Notes under the pieces: generated by a model
Seen by the model: the letters and a program-made list of their open reading frames with translations, nothing else
Told to the model about the DNA's origin: nothing
Databases searched by the model: none
Position numbers and translations under genes: made by a program
Source: Amoebidium appalachense
Lineage: Eukaryota > Ichthyosporea
Length of the DNA stretch: 64,000 nucleotides
NCBI GenBank assembly: GCA_963693365.1
Contig: CAVNZM010000001.1
Span: 4,774,001-4,838,000 of the forward strand
Direction of reading: 5' to 3'
Shown: piece by piece, positions 11,043 to 26,128 of the stretch
How positions within the stretch are numbered: position 1 is the first letter of the stretch
How the letters are laid out: every line of letters starts with the position of its first letter

Positions 11043-11812
11043 TGTGTGTGCGTGTGTGTGTGTGTGTGTGTTTGTGTTTGTGTGCCTTTGTGTGGGTGTG
11101 AACTACGTATGTCCTAGCCAAATGTGACACATGTGACTAAGCATACATCAAGGCTTTAGGCGCATGTACCTTTTGTGCGTTTTTTTGTAGGGGCTTGCAT
11201 ATCATTTTTGTTTGCAGGCATCTGTGAGCTTCACACTAGGATCATGTGTCAGTGCCCGTGTGCTTGTTTGTTTATGCTTCGTTCAACTTGGGGACTGGCG
11301 TGGGTTAGGTGTTACGCCGCGGGTGTGGGTGCACATGGTATGTGTTTGTGTGTATACGGTGTGGTGTATGGTTCTGTGTGGCCCCGTGAATACTGCTTCC
11401 TACTTTGTGCCATTGGCCACATGTTTGGTGCGTGAGTGTCCAGGGAAGTCTCTAGATATAATTGCAACATGGTGTTTGTGTGTTCACGTTTCGTGCCTGT
11501 GAGTAAAGTGTTTGGGAAACATCTTGAGTTTGTGTCTGACACTGAGTTGTCGGCCGGCCTATGCAAGACTTAGTATGCAAGTGTGCAAGCGTGTGTTGTT
11601 GATCTGTGTTCAAGTTACCGAGGGGTTGTGTGTTTGTCACAGTGGACCTGTGTGTGGCAAAGCTCCTGAACAAGTGTCTGTATGTGTGTGTGCATGCGTG
11701 CGTGTGTGCGCGTGTCCGTCCGTCCATCCGCCCATCCGTGAGTCCGTGCATCCGTGCGTGTGTGCTTGAGTGGGTGTGTCTGCGTGTATGTTGGTGCATG
11801 CGGCGCGCGCGC

Positions 11813-11871
<59 letters not shown>

Positions 11872-12002
11872 TGTTTGTGGACGCGCGCGCCCGTAAGATT
11901 GTGTGTGTGCGTGTGTGGTTGCAAAAAGGCACGTCCGCATACTTTTGGGTCTTCGTGGCTGTACTTGTGTGTTGGTGTATGTTTGTGGGTGTGTGTGTGG
12001 GT

Positions 12003-12061
<59 letters not shown>

Positions 12062-12539
12062 TTCCCTTTTGTTGCGTTTTGGCTTATAATCGAACGCCCT
12101 GTGGCTGTCGCTGCATTTATACTAACTTTCCACCCCTACCCACTCTACCGCACTCCCGTGCCCCATCCTCCAAGCGCCAACCCCGTTATAGGTTAAGCTG
12201 AAATACGAAGGAAAAACAACATGCTGACCCCCACTCTCGTTTCCTTGGTGCAAAATGACACTCTTTCTAATTGGCCCTCAACCTCCCCCCTCCCCCCCCC
12301 CCCCCCCCCCGCTTACAGCATGCACACCCTGTACACTTCACCCCCTAGACCACACACCACACCATTCACTATCCGATCTCCCACCTCTCTTTTCGGCTCT
12401 TCTCTTCCTCTCTCGGTCTCTCGAGCAACATTCCTCTCTGTGCCGAAGTAAATACACACACCCACATCTCACTAACCACTTGCCTTCTTCCCAAGACTAC
12501 AAGCACACCTATGTCCACCCCCCCCTCCCACCTCCCCTC

Positions 12540-12629
<90 letters not shown>

Positions 12630-13096
12630 GCGCGCGCGCGCGCGCGCGCGCATACACCGTCCATCACCACAATTCATTCTACTCCCCCCCCCCCCCCCCA
12701 ATAAAAAAAAGCAACCATCACCACCACAACACATTCTACTCCACCCCCCCCCCCCCCTCCCCCCCCCCACCCCCCTTTCCCCCCCCCCCCCCCCCCCACC
12801 ACCACCACCACCCCCACCACCCTCACCTCACCCCCCTATGCACACACAGGCGGTAGCCAAAGCCATGCAGGCCGTCTGCAGTGCAAATGGCCCATGCCGT
12901 CTGGCCCTCCTCCTTGGAGACAACATTTACAACTCGGGCCCAAATTCCGCAACCGACCCCCAATTTGCAACGAAATTCGAAACCCCGTTTAAGGATGTGG
13001 ACATGCCATTCTATGCCATACAGGTGGGAACAGCTCTGCCCTCTCATCCCCACCTTTCTGTGCCCTTTTCCCTTTCCTTCCCGCCCTCACCCCCCC

Positions 13097-13130
<34 letters not shown>

Positions 13131-13914
13131 AAAAACAAAAAAAAAAACAAAAAACACTGGAAATCCCCAGAGGAATACATCTTTTATCCGGCCATTTTTC
13201 TCTCCCCTTCCTCCATATCTGCCCCCCCCCCCCCCCCCCCCCCCTCCCACCCCACACCCACCCACCCACTCTCCCCCTCCTCCCTTCCTCTCCGTCTTCC
13301 TCCTCCTCCCCCCACTCACCCACATTCTTTTAACCCACCCTTCCATCCGCACGTCCCTTATGGTTTCTGGCATGCACTCCTTCTTACTGCCTATCCCTTT
13401 CAGCGCTTCGTAGTCCTTCACCTGCCTTAGACGTCATCAAACCCCAGTTAATCACCCAGGGCGCCTGTGCAAATGTGACGGCATAGAAAATCAATCGAAA
13501 GGGATGTGGGTGATAGGCGAAAAAAACGGGACATGCAACCCTGGCTCTTTTAATTATTTGTGGCTGGGGGTCTGTGCAAAAATGGAATGACGTCATCCGT
13601 TATTGTCCTGGTGTGGGGACGCATACCGTTATACTCCCCCTCCTGTCCCCCCCTCCGCCCCCTCCCCCTTCCCCCCCACCTCCTCCCCTGCGTACAGAGG
13701 CAAGCACAAGTATGATGGCATAAGTGGCTCTTGCATTCGCATCTTTGTCGTAGTGCCTCTCCGCTATTGTTCCCTGCCTTTCTCTTTTCTCTGCGTGGGG
13801 GATGGATGGGCGGGAGGCGAAAGAGAGGGCAGGGAGCCTGGGTCAGAGGGACACCATGTGGGGTTGTGTGGCTTGTCGAGGCATGGGCGCGTGGAGGTGT
13901 GGGGGTGGGTGGGG

Positions 13915-13949
<35 letters not shown>

Positions 13950-15629
13950 TCTTGGATAACCAAAATCATCATCCCTAACTCGTATTCCAAACAGGGAAAC
14001 CATGACAATTCGGGCAATATTGGCGGAGACGGTGGAAACAACAAACGGGGAGACTATGAAGTTCAGTATTCCAAGGGGGGTCTGACACGAAAATTCATGA
14101 TGCCCAATAGATATTACCGGTTTTCTCAGCAGGCCAAGGGCATAAAAGTGGCCCCCGGGAGGCCTCTACCCAACCCCCTGGTTGAGTTTTTTGCAATCGA
14201 CACGAATGCAATGACCTCTATGACCGTAAGCCCCCCCCCCCCCCCCTCCCCTCCCTCCCCCCCCCCCCCCCCCCCCCCAAACACACTCACACACACACAC
14301 ACCTCTCGTTCCCTTATGATGCGTCCCTTCCACACATTCCATCCACCCACACACATCAGAATCACGTGCATGTTATGTACTGGTGTTTTCTGTTGTATGT
14401 CGGCTGGTGTTTGGGGTCTCGAGAATATAGGCCAAGGGGAAGAGGCCATGAACTATGAAGGCAGTAGGGGGGTCAGCAGAGAATATGGTGTGTGAAAGCG
14501 GTGAGTATTTGGACGGAATGAGAAGGGGGGGGGGGGGGGGGGGGGGATACGTAGATGTGGGATTTCCACGTTTTGGGGATCCTTCCCTTCACCTCCCCCC
14601 CCCTCCCCCCCCCCCCCCTCCCCTTTCCCCTCCCTCCCTCCCTGCCCCCCCCCTCCCCCCCATCACCCTTCCCATCCCTCCCTCTCCCCCCTCTCCCCGC
14701 AAAAACACTAACAATAAAAAATAATACTTCTCCCTCTCCCCCAGCCCCTTTTGAGGCGTTTACATGAGCGACTGTTCACTGTGACGTCCCATTTAGCTCC
14801 CATGATTTGCCCCTGTGCCTTCTTCCCGTTCCATGCCCTGCTACCCCCTCTCCCCCCCCCCCCCCCCTCCCCCCCTCCCCCGGCCCCCGGGTGGCGCACA
14901 CGTCCCCACCCGAACACTATCCTAGGACGCAACTAGTGTGCATCCAATTATAAAATCAATTAACCCGTTTGTGGTGTATTCGTACAACCAATTAAACCAT
15001 TCCTGTTGTATTTATGCAACCAATAAACCCTTTTGTGGTGTATTTGTACAACCAATTAACCCATTCGTGTTGTATTTATGCAATCAATAAACCCGTTTGT
15101 GATGTATTCATAAAGTCAATAAGGCGTTTGTGGTGTATTCACAAAACTAATAAACCCGTTTGTGGTGTATTGTATATGCATCCTTCTCTTCCCCGCTCAC
15201 GATTGTTTACCTCTACCACTTGATAAAGCAACTGCACATGTGTTCACGCTGCACAGACTCCACTGCTTCTGAAACTCCCTCTGGCCTCGTACAAGCCCAG
15301 TCAGCACAACGTGCACCCCACCCATTCTTCCCCCTTCCTAGATACCCCCCCCCCCCCCCCCCCAACCCACCCCGCGGCACGCGCACGAGCGTCTATGCAC
15401 ACCCATGCGCAAGTGGGCCTGCGCGCTTACACACACACACACTGACACACGTTTGGACGCACGTGCGCATCCGTGCACCCGACCATGTTTGCAGGCACAC
15501 ATCTGTACACTCCCAGGCTCGTACACGTTAGTTTGTATACAGGCAGGCACACGCACGCACGCACACACACAGGCACACGCACACACGCACGCACGCACAC
15601 AAACACACAGACAGACAGACACATACACA

Positions 15630-15696
<67 letters not shown>

Positions 15697-16343
15697 CACA
15701 CAGGCCTGAGGCTATCTGCCCCCAGGCTGCACTAAGCTCTCTCTCTTTAAGGGTACTTCCTCCCCCTTAACTTCCAACCACCCCTGCCATTTCACCTCCA
15801 CTCCCTAACCAATCATGTCATCGCATACAGGTCGATCCAAATCTGGACAAATCATTTGTGACGTCACAGCAAACCTGGTTGAAGAACAGCCTCACCCAGT
15901 CACGTGCCAAATGGAAGATTGTGATCGGCCATCACCCATATCTCTCAAACGGTTACCATGGAAACGCCGGCACTTACGACGGAACGTGGTCGCTGCCCAT
16001 TGACCAACGGCCAAAGCACCAATCAGGCGAGAACTTTAAAACTTTTATGCATGATACCGTGTGCGGATTGGCAGATTTTTATATCTGCGGACACGATCAC
16101 ATGCTCCAATGGTTGTCGAATGTTACTTCCTGTGGGAAAACGCAATTTCTAGTGAGTGGGGCGGGAGGGCAAGAGTCACCGTTAGAAGACCCAAACAGGA
16201 ATAAGGCGGTGTGGCAGGTCGGGGCTAAAAATGGGTTTTTCCATATATGGGCAACGAGTAGATATTTGGATATATCGGGATATACCGTGGATGAGGTGAG
16301 TGCAAATTACACGAGGGAATTTCAGAAGTTTGTGCTCGTGTAG
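10422..16343 (+). CDS. Purple (tartrate-resistant type) acid phosphatase, secreted
   Basis: Four exons: 10422-10601, 12850-13023, 13995-14225 and 15831-16343. All introns are phase 0, giving 365 residues, close to mammalian ACP5 (325) with modest insertions. Residues 1-17 form a signal peptide. All five metal-binding blocks of the family are present: GDTG (Asp51), GDNIY (Asp84, Tyr87), GNHD (Asn120, His121), IGHHP (His229) and GHDHMLQ (His283, His285). They bind the Fe-Fe/Zn pair that hydrolyses phosphate esters, so a secreted, vacuolar or lysosomal phosphatase is expected. Each block pair lies in a different exon. Donors are GTGGGT, GTGGGA and GTAAGC. The first acceptor is the end of a CA repeat. 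The frame is intact throughout and ends in TAG. Confidence in family is very high. The only uncertainty is small shifts at exon ends. Confidence 0.95.
10627..11090. repeat. G tracts and (TG)n in the 5' half of phosphatase intron 1
   Basis: Two short G runs (10629-10646) are followed by (TG)n, with a CG-alternating patch at about 10723-10750, continuing with interruptions to about 11090. The type and order mirror the (CA)n, (CG)n and C tracts at the 3' end of the same intron. Confidence 0.9.
12542..12840. repeat. (CA)n(CG)n and C tracts before the intron 1 acceptor
   Basis: (CA)n at about 12542-12614 passes directly into (CG)n to about 12650. Several C tracts (12684-12800) follow, with (CCA)n just before the CACACACAG acceptor at 12849. 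They are complementary in kind to the TG and G tracts after the donor. Confidence 0.9.
14944..15178. repeat. 32-base minisatellite, about seven copies
   Basis: In phosphatase intron 3. Units have the form CAACCAATaAACCC...GTGTATT. Two variants alternate over part of the array: one with TTGTATTTATG and one with GGTGTATTTGTA, so the higher-order period is 64 bases. The last two or three copies have diverged. Each unit carries a CCAAT-like word. Confidence 0.85.
15541..15692. repeat. (CA)n/(CG)n microsatellite in phosphatase intron 3
   Basis: CA-rich DNA with a pure CG-alternating core at about 15647-15666, flanked by CA on both sides. Such alternating purine-pyrimidine DNA can adopt the Z form. 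Confidence 0.9.
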
Positions 16344-16707
16344 AATGGGCACCTTTTGTGTATGTGTGTGCTGCTCTTTGTGCATTTTTTTATCTTGTTT
16401 TGTTTGTGTATGTGAATACGTTCCTGTGTGGTGGTGTGCTCGTGTATGTCTTGGATTTAGTACTTTGGTCGTGTGGGTTGTGTGTGAGTGGAGTGGGCTG
16501 GTTGGCGAGGTCCACACAAAATCAGGTTGACCTGGATATGTGTTCAAGGACAATTTGTAGGATGATTTCCCGCTCTTGTCCCAGAGCCTCTTTCTTTGTT
16601 TGTTTCTTTCTCACACTCTTTTTTTTCTCCCTGCTTCTCTCTCTCTCTCTCTCTCTCTCTCTATTTCTCCTGTCTTTTCCCCGCCACTTTTTTTTTTCTT
16701 GTTTTCT

Positions 16708-16758
<51 letters not shown>

Positions 16759-17476
16759 GGAACCTTGGTCCGTCATTAGAGATTTTTGTGCAAGCTAAAA
16801 GCCTCAGGTGTGTAGATAGGTGAAGCCTTGAAATCAAGTTTTTCATTTCCGGTATGCAGTTTGTTTGTGTTTGATAACTGGTTCTTGTGCCGCAGACGGT
16901 GTATATATATCTGGATAAAACCCACTCTCGAATGTTTCCCTTTGTTGATGTATAACCTAACTTGGGTGTTTAGCTTGTTCACACGCGGTGTAAATATGGA
17001 CTATATTGAAGACCCTACCTAACTGGATTTGTGTAGAAGACAGTACACAGTATGTATTAGAGTCAGTTTGTATTATGTTGTCCCTGTATGTACACAAACT
17101 TGTCACTCTCCGGCTAACACAAGAAGCCAGAGAAAGGACAATACAATTGAAGAAGAAAATAATAAAGGCATGCCATGCGAGATGGAGAGGCCCAGCAAAG
17201 AATGTTAGAAAAGAAGGATATTCAGTCATACGGTTGAATGAATTTCCGTATTTTGTATATCTCGTTGGATATTCGGTGAAGCCATCTAATATCACGTGAC
17301 TATCTCGTTGTTCCTATGGCGACTGTACTATATATCCATTCTTAGCCCTGTCTGTTGCTTCTAAATTACTTTATTATAGCCGAAAATCACGTCCTTGTTA
17401 ATCCTTGCAGTTTCAAGCACGTGCGCACGTGCACCATACGTGTGCTGGCGGTATGTGTAGGCGGCAGAGGGGCGAA

Positions 17477-17511
<35 letters not shown>

Positions 17512-17757
17512 CTCGTGTTGTACTTCAGAGCTGTGCGCGAAACTGTAACAGGCTAAAATGGAAGTCGAGGAAAAGGCAAGCACAGGAAGGGGTGCCATTG
17601 GGAAGCGATTGTGTACGCGTGTGTGTGTGTGTGAGTGTGTGTGTGTACATGTGTTGAGGGAGGGGGGGGGGGTGTGGGGGTGGGGGGGGGGGGGGGGGGG
17701 GGAGGGGGGGGAGGGGGAGGGAGACCTTGTGGGTAAGGTGGTGGTCCGGCGGTATTT

Positions 17758-17792
<35 letters not shown>

Positions 17793-18231
17793 TCACTGGG
17801 GGGTTGAAAGTGTGAAACTACAGTAATTAACTACTGTTACAAACATGTAAGTGGGTACTAGGATCTGAGGGCTGGGATAGTGTTAGGCTGCAGGAGCTCT
17901 CCAGTGCTAGCACTGTAAATGCATCAACACACCCACATGGGTTGGTTTGAGTGTTTGTTGAAGGGGAGGGGGGGGGGGGGGGGGGGGGGGGGGAGGGGGG
18001 GAAGGTGTGAACCCTGGGTCAAACATTATAATATATTCCTGTGGCCGGTTGCCAAATCATGAACGGGGCAGCACATCACAGGAATATTTCCGAAACTTAT
18101 TAATCCGCGTGGTGATGCCCCTGTGGTGGGCTGCAATAAATATCACCTCGTTTTGCAATATGTCATCACCGTGTTTCCCCTAAGGCTCTGCAGCTGCTTC
18201 AGTTAGCACTTACCCATTTGGGCTCGTTCCT

Positions 18232-18262
<31 letters not shown>

Positions 18263-18872
18263 TTCATCCCCCTCCCCCCACCCCCCCCCCCCCCCCCGAC
18301 TCTCTGGAAGTTCCCGGTGACCCTCTTCCCTAAACCCTCCTCCCTCCCATTGACTTCCCCCCGCCCCCCCCCCCCCCCCCCCCCCCCCCCTTCCCCACAC
18401 CATGCATATATGACGACCACCACCACAAACAACACCAAAAAAACATACGGTGTGTGTGCGCGCGTGGCGGTGGTGGTTGTGCACGCGGTGGTGATGGTTG
18501 TAGAAATGGATGGGTGGGTGGGTGGGTGGGTGGGCGGGGATTGTAACCGAATCCCGGACGAACTTACAATGTTTTTGCCGCATGAACCTTGATACGTGTG
18601 CGTGTTTGTGTTGTGACTATGCCTGTCAGGGCACAGAAGAAAAAAATCCTTTCCCCCAACTCTATCACTACATATGTTAGAGAAGAGGGGGAGCGGGGAG
18701 GGGGTGGGGTGGGGGTGGGGGTGGGGTAGGTGGGTGGGTGGGGGGGGGGGGGGGGGGGGGATCACTTCCACTACGTCTGTTTTTTCTTTCTTTTTTGTTT
18801 TTGTTTTGTTTTTGTGTGTGTCTTTGTGTGCGTTTTTGTGTGTTGTGTGTGTGTGTCACGGTGTGTGTGAGT

Positions 18873-18950
<78 letters not shown>

Positions 18951-19519
18951 GTTTTTTCGGATTGCCAACGCCTTGGTGTGATACGATTTGCACGTGACCT
19001 TGCATGTGTATGACCAAATGCACAGTATTGCAACTTTAAAGGTGAATGCGCCACAGCTTGTACGGCGCATTGACAAATAAAGGTCGGTATATGGACGGTT
19101 CAGCTATTTCGAATTTGGTAGATTGAATAAAGTTTTTATGAAACAATAAAAAAAGTAGGAATATGTATGGGTGTGCAGTTAATGAGTCTGTGCAGGCGGT
19201 GCCAAGGTGATACAGACACAAAATTGTAGTGCATGCTAATGGTTTTTATTAAACCCCGTATTCCCTGTTTGCATAACTTTGGGAGACATACCTAGGTGGG
19301 ATAGATTCACTGTGCCTCAGTGCACGTTCTGTGTATGATTCAAACAAGAAACAAATTGCCGCAACCATGATATGCTACGTCACCCAGCCGCACGATCACC
19401 GGCCGTACTCGTTAGCACACAGCTGTTTAGTAACCGCACAATAGCAAATCAGTACGCACAGACCAATTCTGGACATACTTCTTTTTCCTTGCTGTCACTT
19501 CGGGAGAATTTCATACGAC
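16344..19519. other. Intergenic between phosphatase and DUF819 genes
   Basis: No supported gene. It holds a T9G45-type tract at about 16710-16755, G tracts at 17480-17510, 17680-17720 and 17767-17792, one at about 17970-17992, C tracts at 18233-18262 and 18362-18390, and (TG)n at 18875-18947. A 97-codon plus frame at 17006-17299 has no known domain. An AATAAA at 17161 is too far from the phosphatase stop to be assigned with confidence. Confidence 0.5.
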
Positions 19520-19525
19520 TTTATT
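19520..19525 (-). terminator. Polyadenylation signal of the DUF819 gene
   Basis: AATAAA on the minus strand, 236 bases after the TGA stop of the DUF819 gene. Confidence 0.5.
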
Positions 19526-19760
19526 GATATTCAGTTTGGCCAAAGCCATGTTTCTTCGTCAGAGTGCAGCTTCGAACAATTCTATATCATACGCGATGGA
19601 GGATTTTTCCCTCCATAGAATGCCTAATGATAACAAAATACGATGCAAGTCAAACAAATACTACAGTATTTTTGTAACCAATGCAAACCATTCAAAAACT
19701 CCAACAGCATTAACCCCTATTCTCTGCCCATGCTACGGTTTCTAAATTTTCAAAAAATGC

Positions 19761-21292
19761 TCAGTTTGTAGCGGCCATCTCCATCAGGATGGAGCACAGC
19801 CATGCGCCCCACGTGCCGACGACGTAGCCGAGGATGGCAAAGAGGGCGCCCACGGGGGCCAGGGACGGGTGGAAGGCGCCGGCAACGACCGGGGCCGATG
19901 CGGCGCCGCCAATGTTGGCCTGGCTGCCCACGGCCATGAAGAAGAGGGGGCGCGCAGCAGGCGGCACATGAGCAGCATCAGCAGGCCGTGGAAGCAGATC
20001 CAGATGAAGCCCAGCACAAAGATGCCCGGGTTGCCCACAATGGCCGTGATGTCCATGCCCATACCGATGGTCACCACGATGTAGTAGATGAACACGTTGG
20101 CAATCTTCGACGCCCCCGCCCCGTCCAGGTCCCGCGCCGGCGTGAAGGACAGCAGCATGCCGCACATGGTGGCAATCATCACGCGCCACAAGATGGCCGA
20201 GTCGAAGGCAATGCGCGAGATGAACTCGGACTGCAGCGACCCAAAGGCCCTGGCAATGGTGCTGCCCAGGTAGTTTGCCACGCCGCAGATGCCCATGGCG
20301 ATGCAAGCAATGCGGATCAGGTCGTAGTTGCTGGGGATGCGCGCATTCTCCTGCTCGTACGCGTCCATCTTGCGCATGAGGTCGTCCACGGGCCGCGGGT
20401 CTGCGCGCAGCAGCTTGTTGACCTGCTTGCGCTTGCCGATCAGCAGGAACAGCACGGCACACCACACGTTGGCGCAGAAGATGTCCACGGCAATGGCCTG
20501 CGACTTGGCCTCGTTGCTGGGCTGGAAGATGTCGATCATGGCTGCCGCATTGGCCCCGCCGCCAATCCAGCTGCCGGCAATGTACGTCAACCCGCGCCAC
20601 GTGTCGTCCCCGGCCACCACGGACGGCCACACCAGCCGCATGAAGCCCACGGACAGCGGGCCGCCAAAGATGACGCCAAACGACCCCACAAAGAACATGA
20701 TGATGGCCTTGGGCCCCAGCCCGGCAATGCCCCTGAGGTCGATGTTGATGCACAGCAGCCCGAGCGTGGCCGGCAGGATGTAGGTCGACGCGATGGAGTA
20801 CAGCTTGCTGGACGGCGCGTCAAAAACGGCCGCAGACCCCAGCAGCCCGGGGATGAAGTAGCACAGGAACAGGTACGGGATGATGGCGTAGAACTTTTTC
20901 AGGATCCAGATGGGCGAGTTGGCGCTGGTGAAGATGAAGGCCAGGGCTATGTACAGGATGCCCAGCACCACGGCATCGTCCTTGATCAGCGGGTTGCTCT
21001 TGCAGTCCGCCTGGCCCTCCTTGCACACGTATTTGCCCGTCAGCTGCGCAACCGTCGGCAGGATGATGAGCGTGGCCAGCGTGCCTGCCAGCGTGAGGTA
21101 GTGCCACCAGTCAGGCTGCTGCTGCACGACAACAGTTGGCTCGGCGTTCGGCGTGTCGTCTGCCGATGCATTTGACCCTGTGGACCCCACACTGATGTTG
21201 CTGGTGTTCTGAAGCTCGTCGGTGGTCTTTTTCTCGCTGTCCATCGCTGTGATGTACGCGACGCCGCGCTCAACCTGCGAAATGTCCGACAT
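19761..21292 (-). CDS. DUF819 (YjcL-like) polytopic membrane protein, intronless, one frameshift
   Basis: Start at the ATG at 21292 (MSDISQVERG). The first 75 residues or so are hydrophilic and Ser/Thr-rich. About ten to twelve hydrophobic helices follow, with the DUF819 signatures of Gly/Ala-rich helices and the block YIAGSWIGGGANAAAM. Function is unproven; DUF819 proteins are putative transporters, common in bacteria and present in plants and algae. The frame breaks near 19946-19951 and continues one frame back to a TGA at 19761 with the expected last 60 residues (AVGSQANIGGAASAP etc.). Adding one C to the run of five there restores it, so a homopolymer deletion or assembly error is likely. 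Unlike the other genes it has no intron, and it is visibly G+C rich at third positions, making a long antisense shadow ORF. Confidence 0.9.
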
Positions 21293-21423
21293 CGTGTTCT
21301 ATGGGTTTTCTAGTGTCTCACCGCAGTGTGATCGACTTCACCAGCCGTCTTCTTTCTCTTGCAATTGAAGGCTATTGGTGTTTGTTTACTGCTCAGTTGA
21401 CTTCGATCAAGTTCGATGTCGTG

Positions 21424-21522
21424 TTTATAAAGTTTTTTGCAGATTCACTTGACTGCTTTCTATTGGACAAGCAATATGATTGGTAGTTGAAAAACGCAAT
21501 TGCGTTGATTGGTGTAGATTGG
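21424..21522 (-). promoter_or_regulatory. DUF819 promoter: TATAAA plus four CCAAT boxes
   Basis: On the plus strand ATTGG occurs at 21462-21466, 21479-21483, 21508-21512 and 21518-21522. TTTATA (TATAAA on the minus strand) lies at 21424-21430, about 130 bases before the ATG. ATTGG on the plus strand is CCAAT in gene orientation, which is the orientation opposite to the PDZ1 and nucleoredoxin promoters. Confidence 0.55.
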
Positions 21523-25100
<3,578 letters not shown>

Positions 25101-25124
25101 GTGCAGTTTCTTATTCTCCTTTCT

Positions 25125-25140
25125 AGAGAGAGAGAGAGAC

Positions 25141-25186
<46 letters not shown>

Positions 25187-25194
25187 AGGGAGAG

Positions 25195-25254
<60 letters not shown>

Positions 25255-25261
25255 GAGAGAA

Positions 25262-25293
<32 letters not shown>

Positions 25294-25371
25294 AGGGAGA
25301 GGGAGAGAGAAAGAGAGAGAGAGAGAGACTGGAGAGCCGAGAGAGAGAGAGAGAGGGGGGGGGGGGGGGGG

Positions 25372-25469
<98 letters not shown>

Positions 25470-25554
25470 GAGAGAGAGAGAGAGAGAGGGAGAGGGAGAG
25501 GGAGAGGGAGAGAGAAAGAGAGAGAGAGAGAGACTGGAGAGCCGAGAGAGAGAG

Positions 25555-25648
<94 letters not shown>

Positions 25649-25655
25649 AAGAGAA
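25125..25655. repeat. (GA)n satellite with a 205-base higher-order repeat
   Basis: Almost pure GA on the plus strand. An internal pattern of GAAAGAGA, GGGAGA, GGAGAGCCGA and a G tract occurs twice. The marker ACTGGAGAGCCG begins at 25328 and again at 25533, giving a period of about 205 bases. This points to a segmental duplication inside the microsatellite. Confidence 0.9.
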
Positions 25656-25659
25656 TAAA

Positions 25660-25992
25660 AGAAAGAAAAAGAAAAAGAAAAAGGAATCATATGTGCTAAT
25701 TTCGGCAAAAGAAGAAACCAATGGTGAGGCCGAGGAAAAAGGGGGGGGGGGGGGGGGGGGGGGGGTACAATGGATGGCCACTTCTTCCTTTGGTCAACAG
25801 GTCCGGCAACACGAGCGATAGGAGCTACGCATCATTGTCAGAGCAATTACTACTCTAACAAAAGAATCCGATAACGTATGCCATTCCATGAGTCAAAACT
25901 GATATCCGATGTTGAGGGCCAAAACCCCTGATATCAGCGCACTTGCGATATTGTATCATGTCGCAGAATGTTTCAGGCTATGGAGGGAGCTA

Positions 25993-26034
<42 letters not shown>

Positions 26035-26089
26035 GGGCATGAGGGAATATGGCGGAGGGGTGGGGAGGAAGGGTGTGTTTGTGTATGTG

Positions 26090-26128
<39 letters not shown>

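Noticed and set aside
17006-17299. 97-codon plus-strand ORF with a Lys/Arg-rich middle
   Set aside because: No recognisable family and no splice or promoter support. It could be an exon but cannot be shown.
19988-21175. 395-codon plus-strand ORF opposite the DUF819 gene
   Set aside because: It is an antisense shadow caused by GC-rich third positions. Its protein is Arg/His/Gln-rich with no domain, while the minus frame is a clear membrane family.
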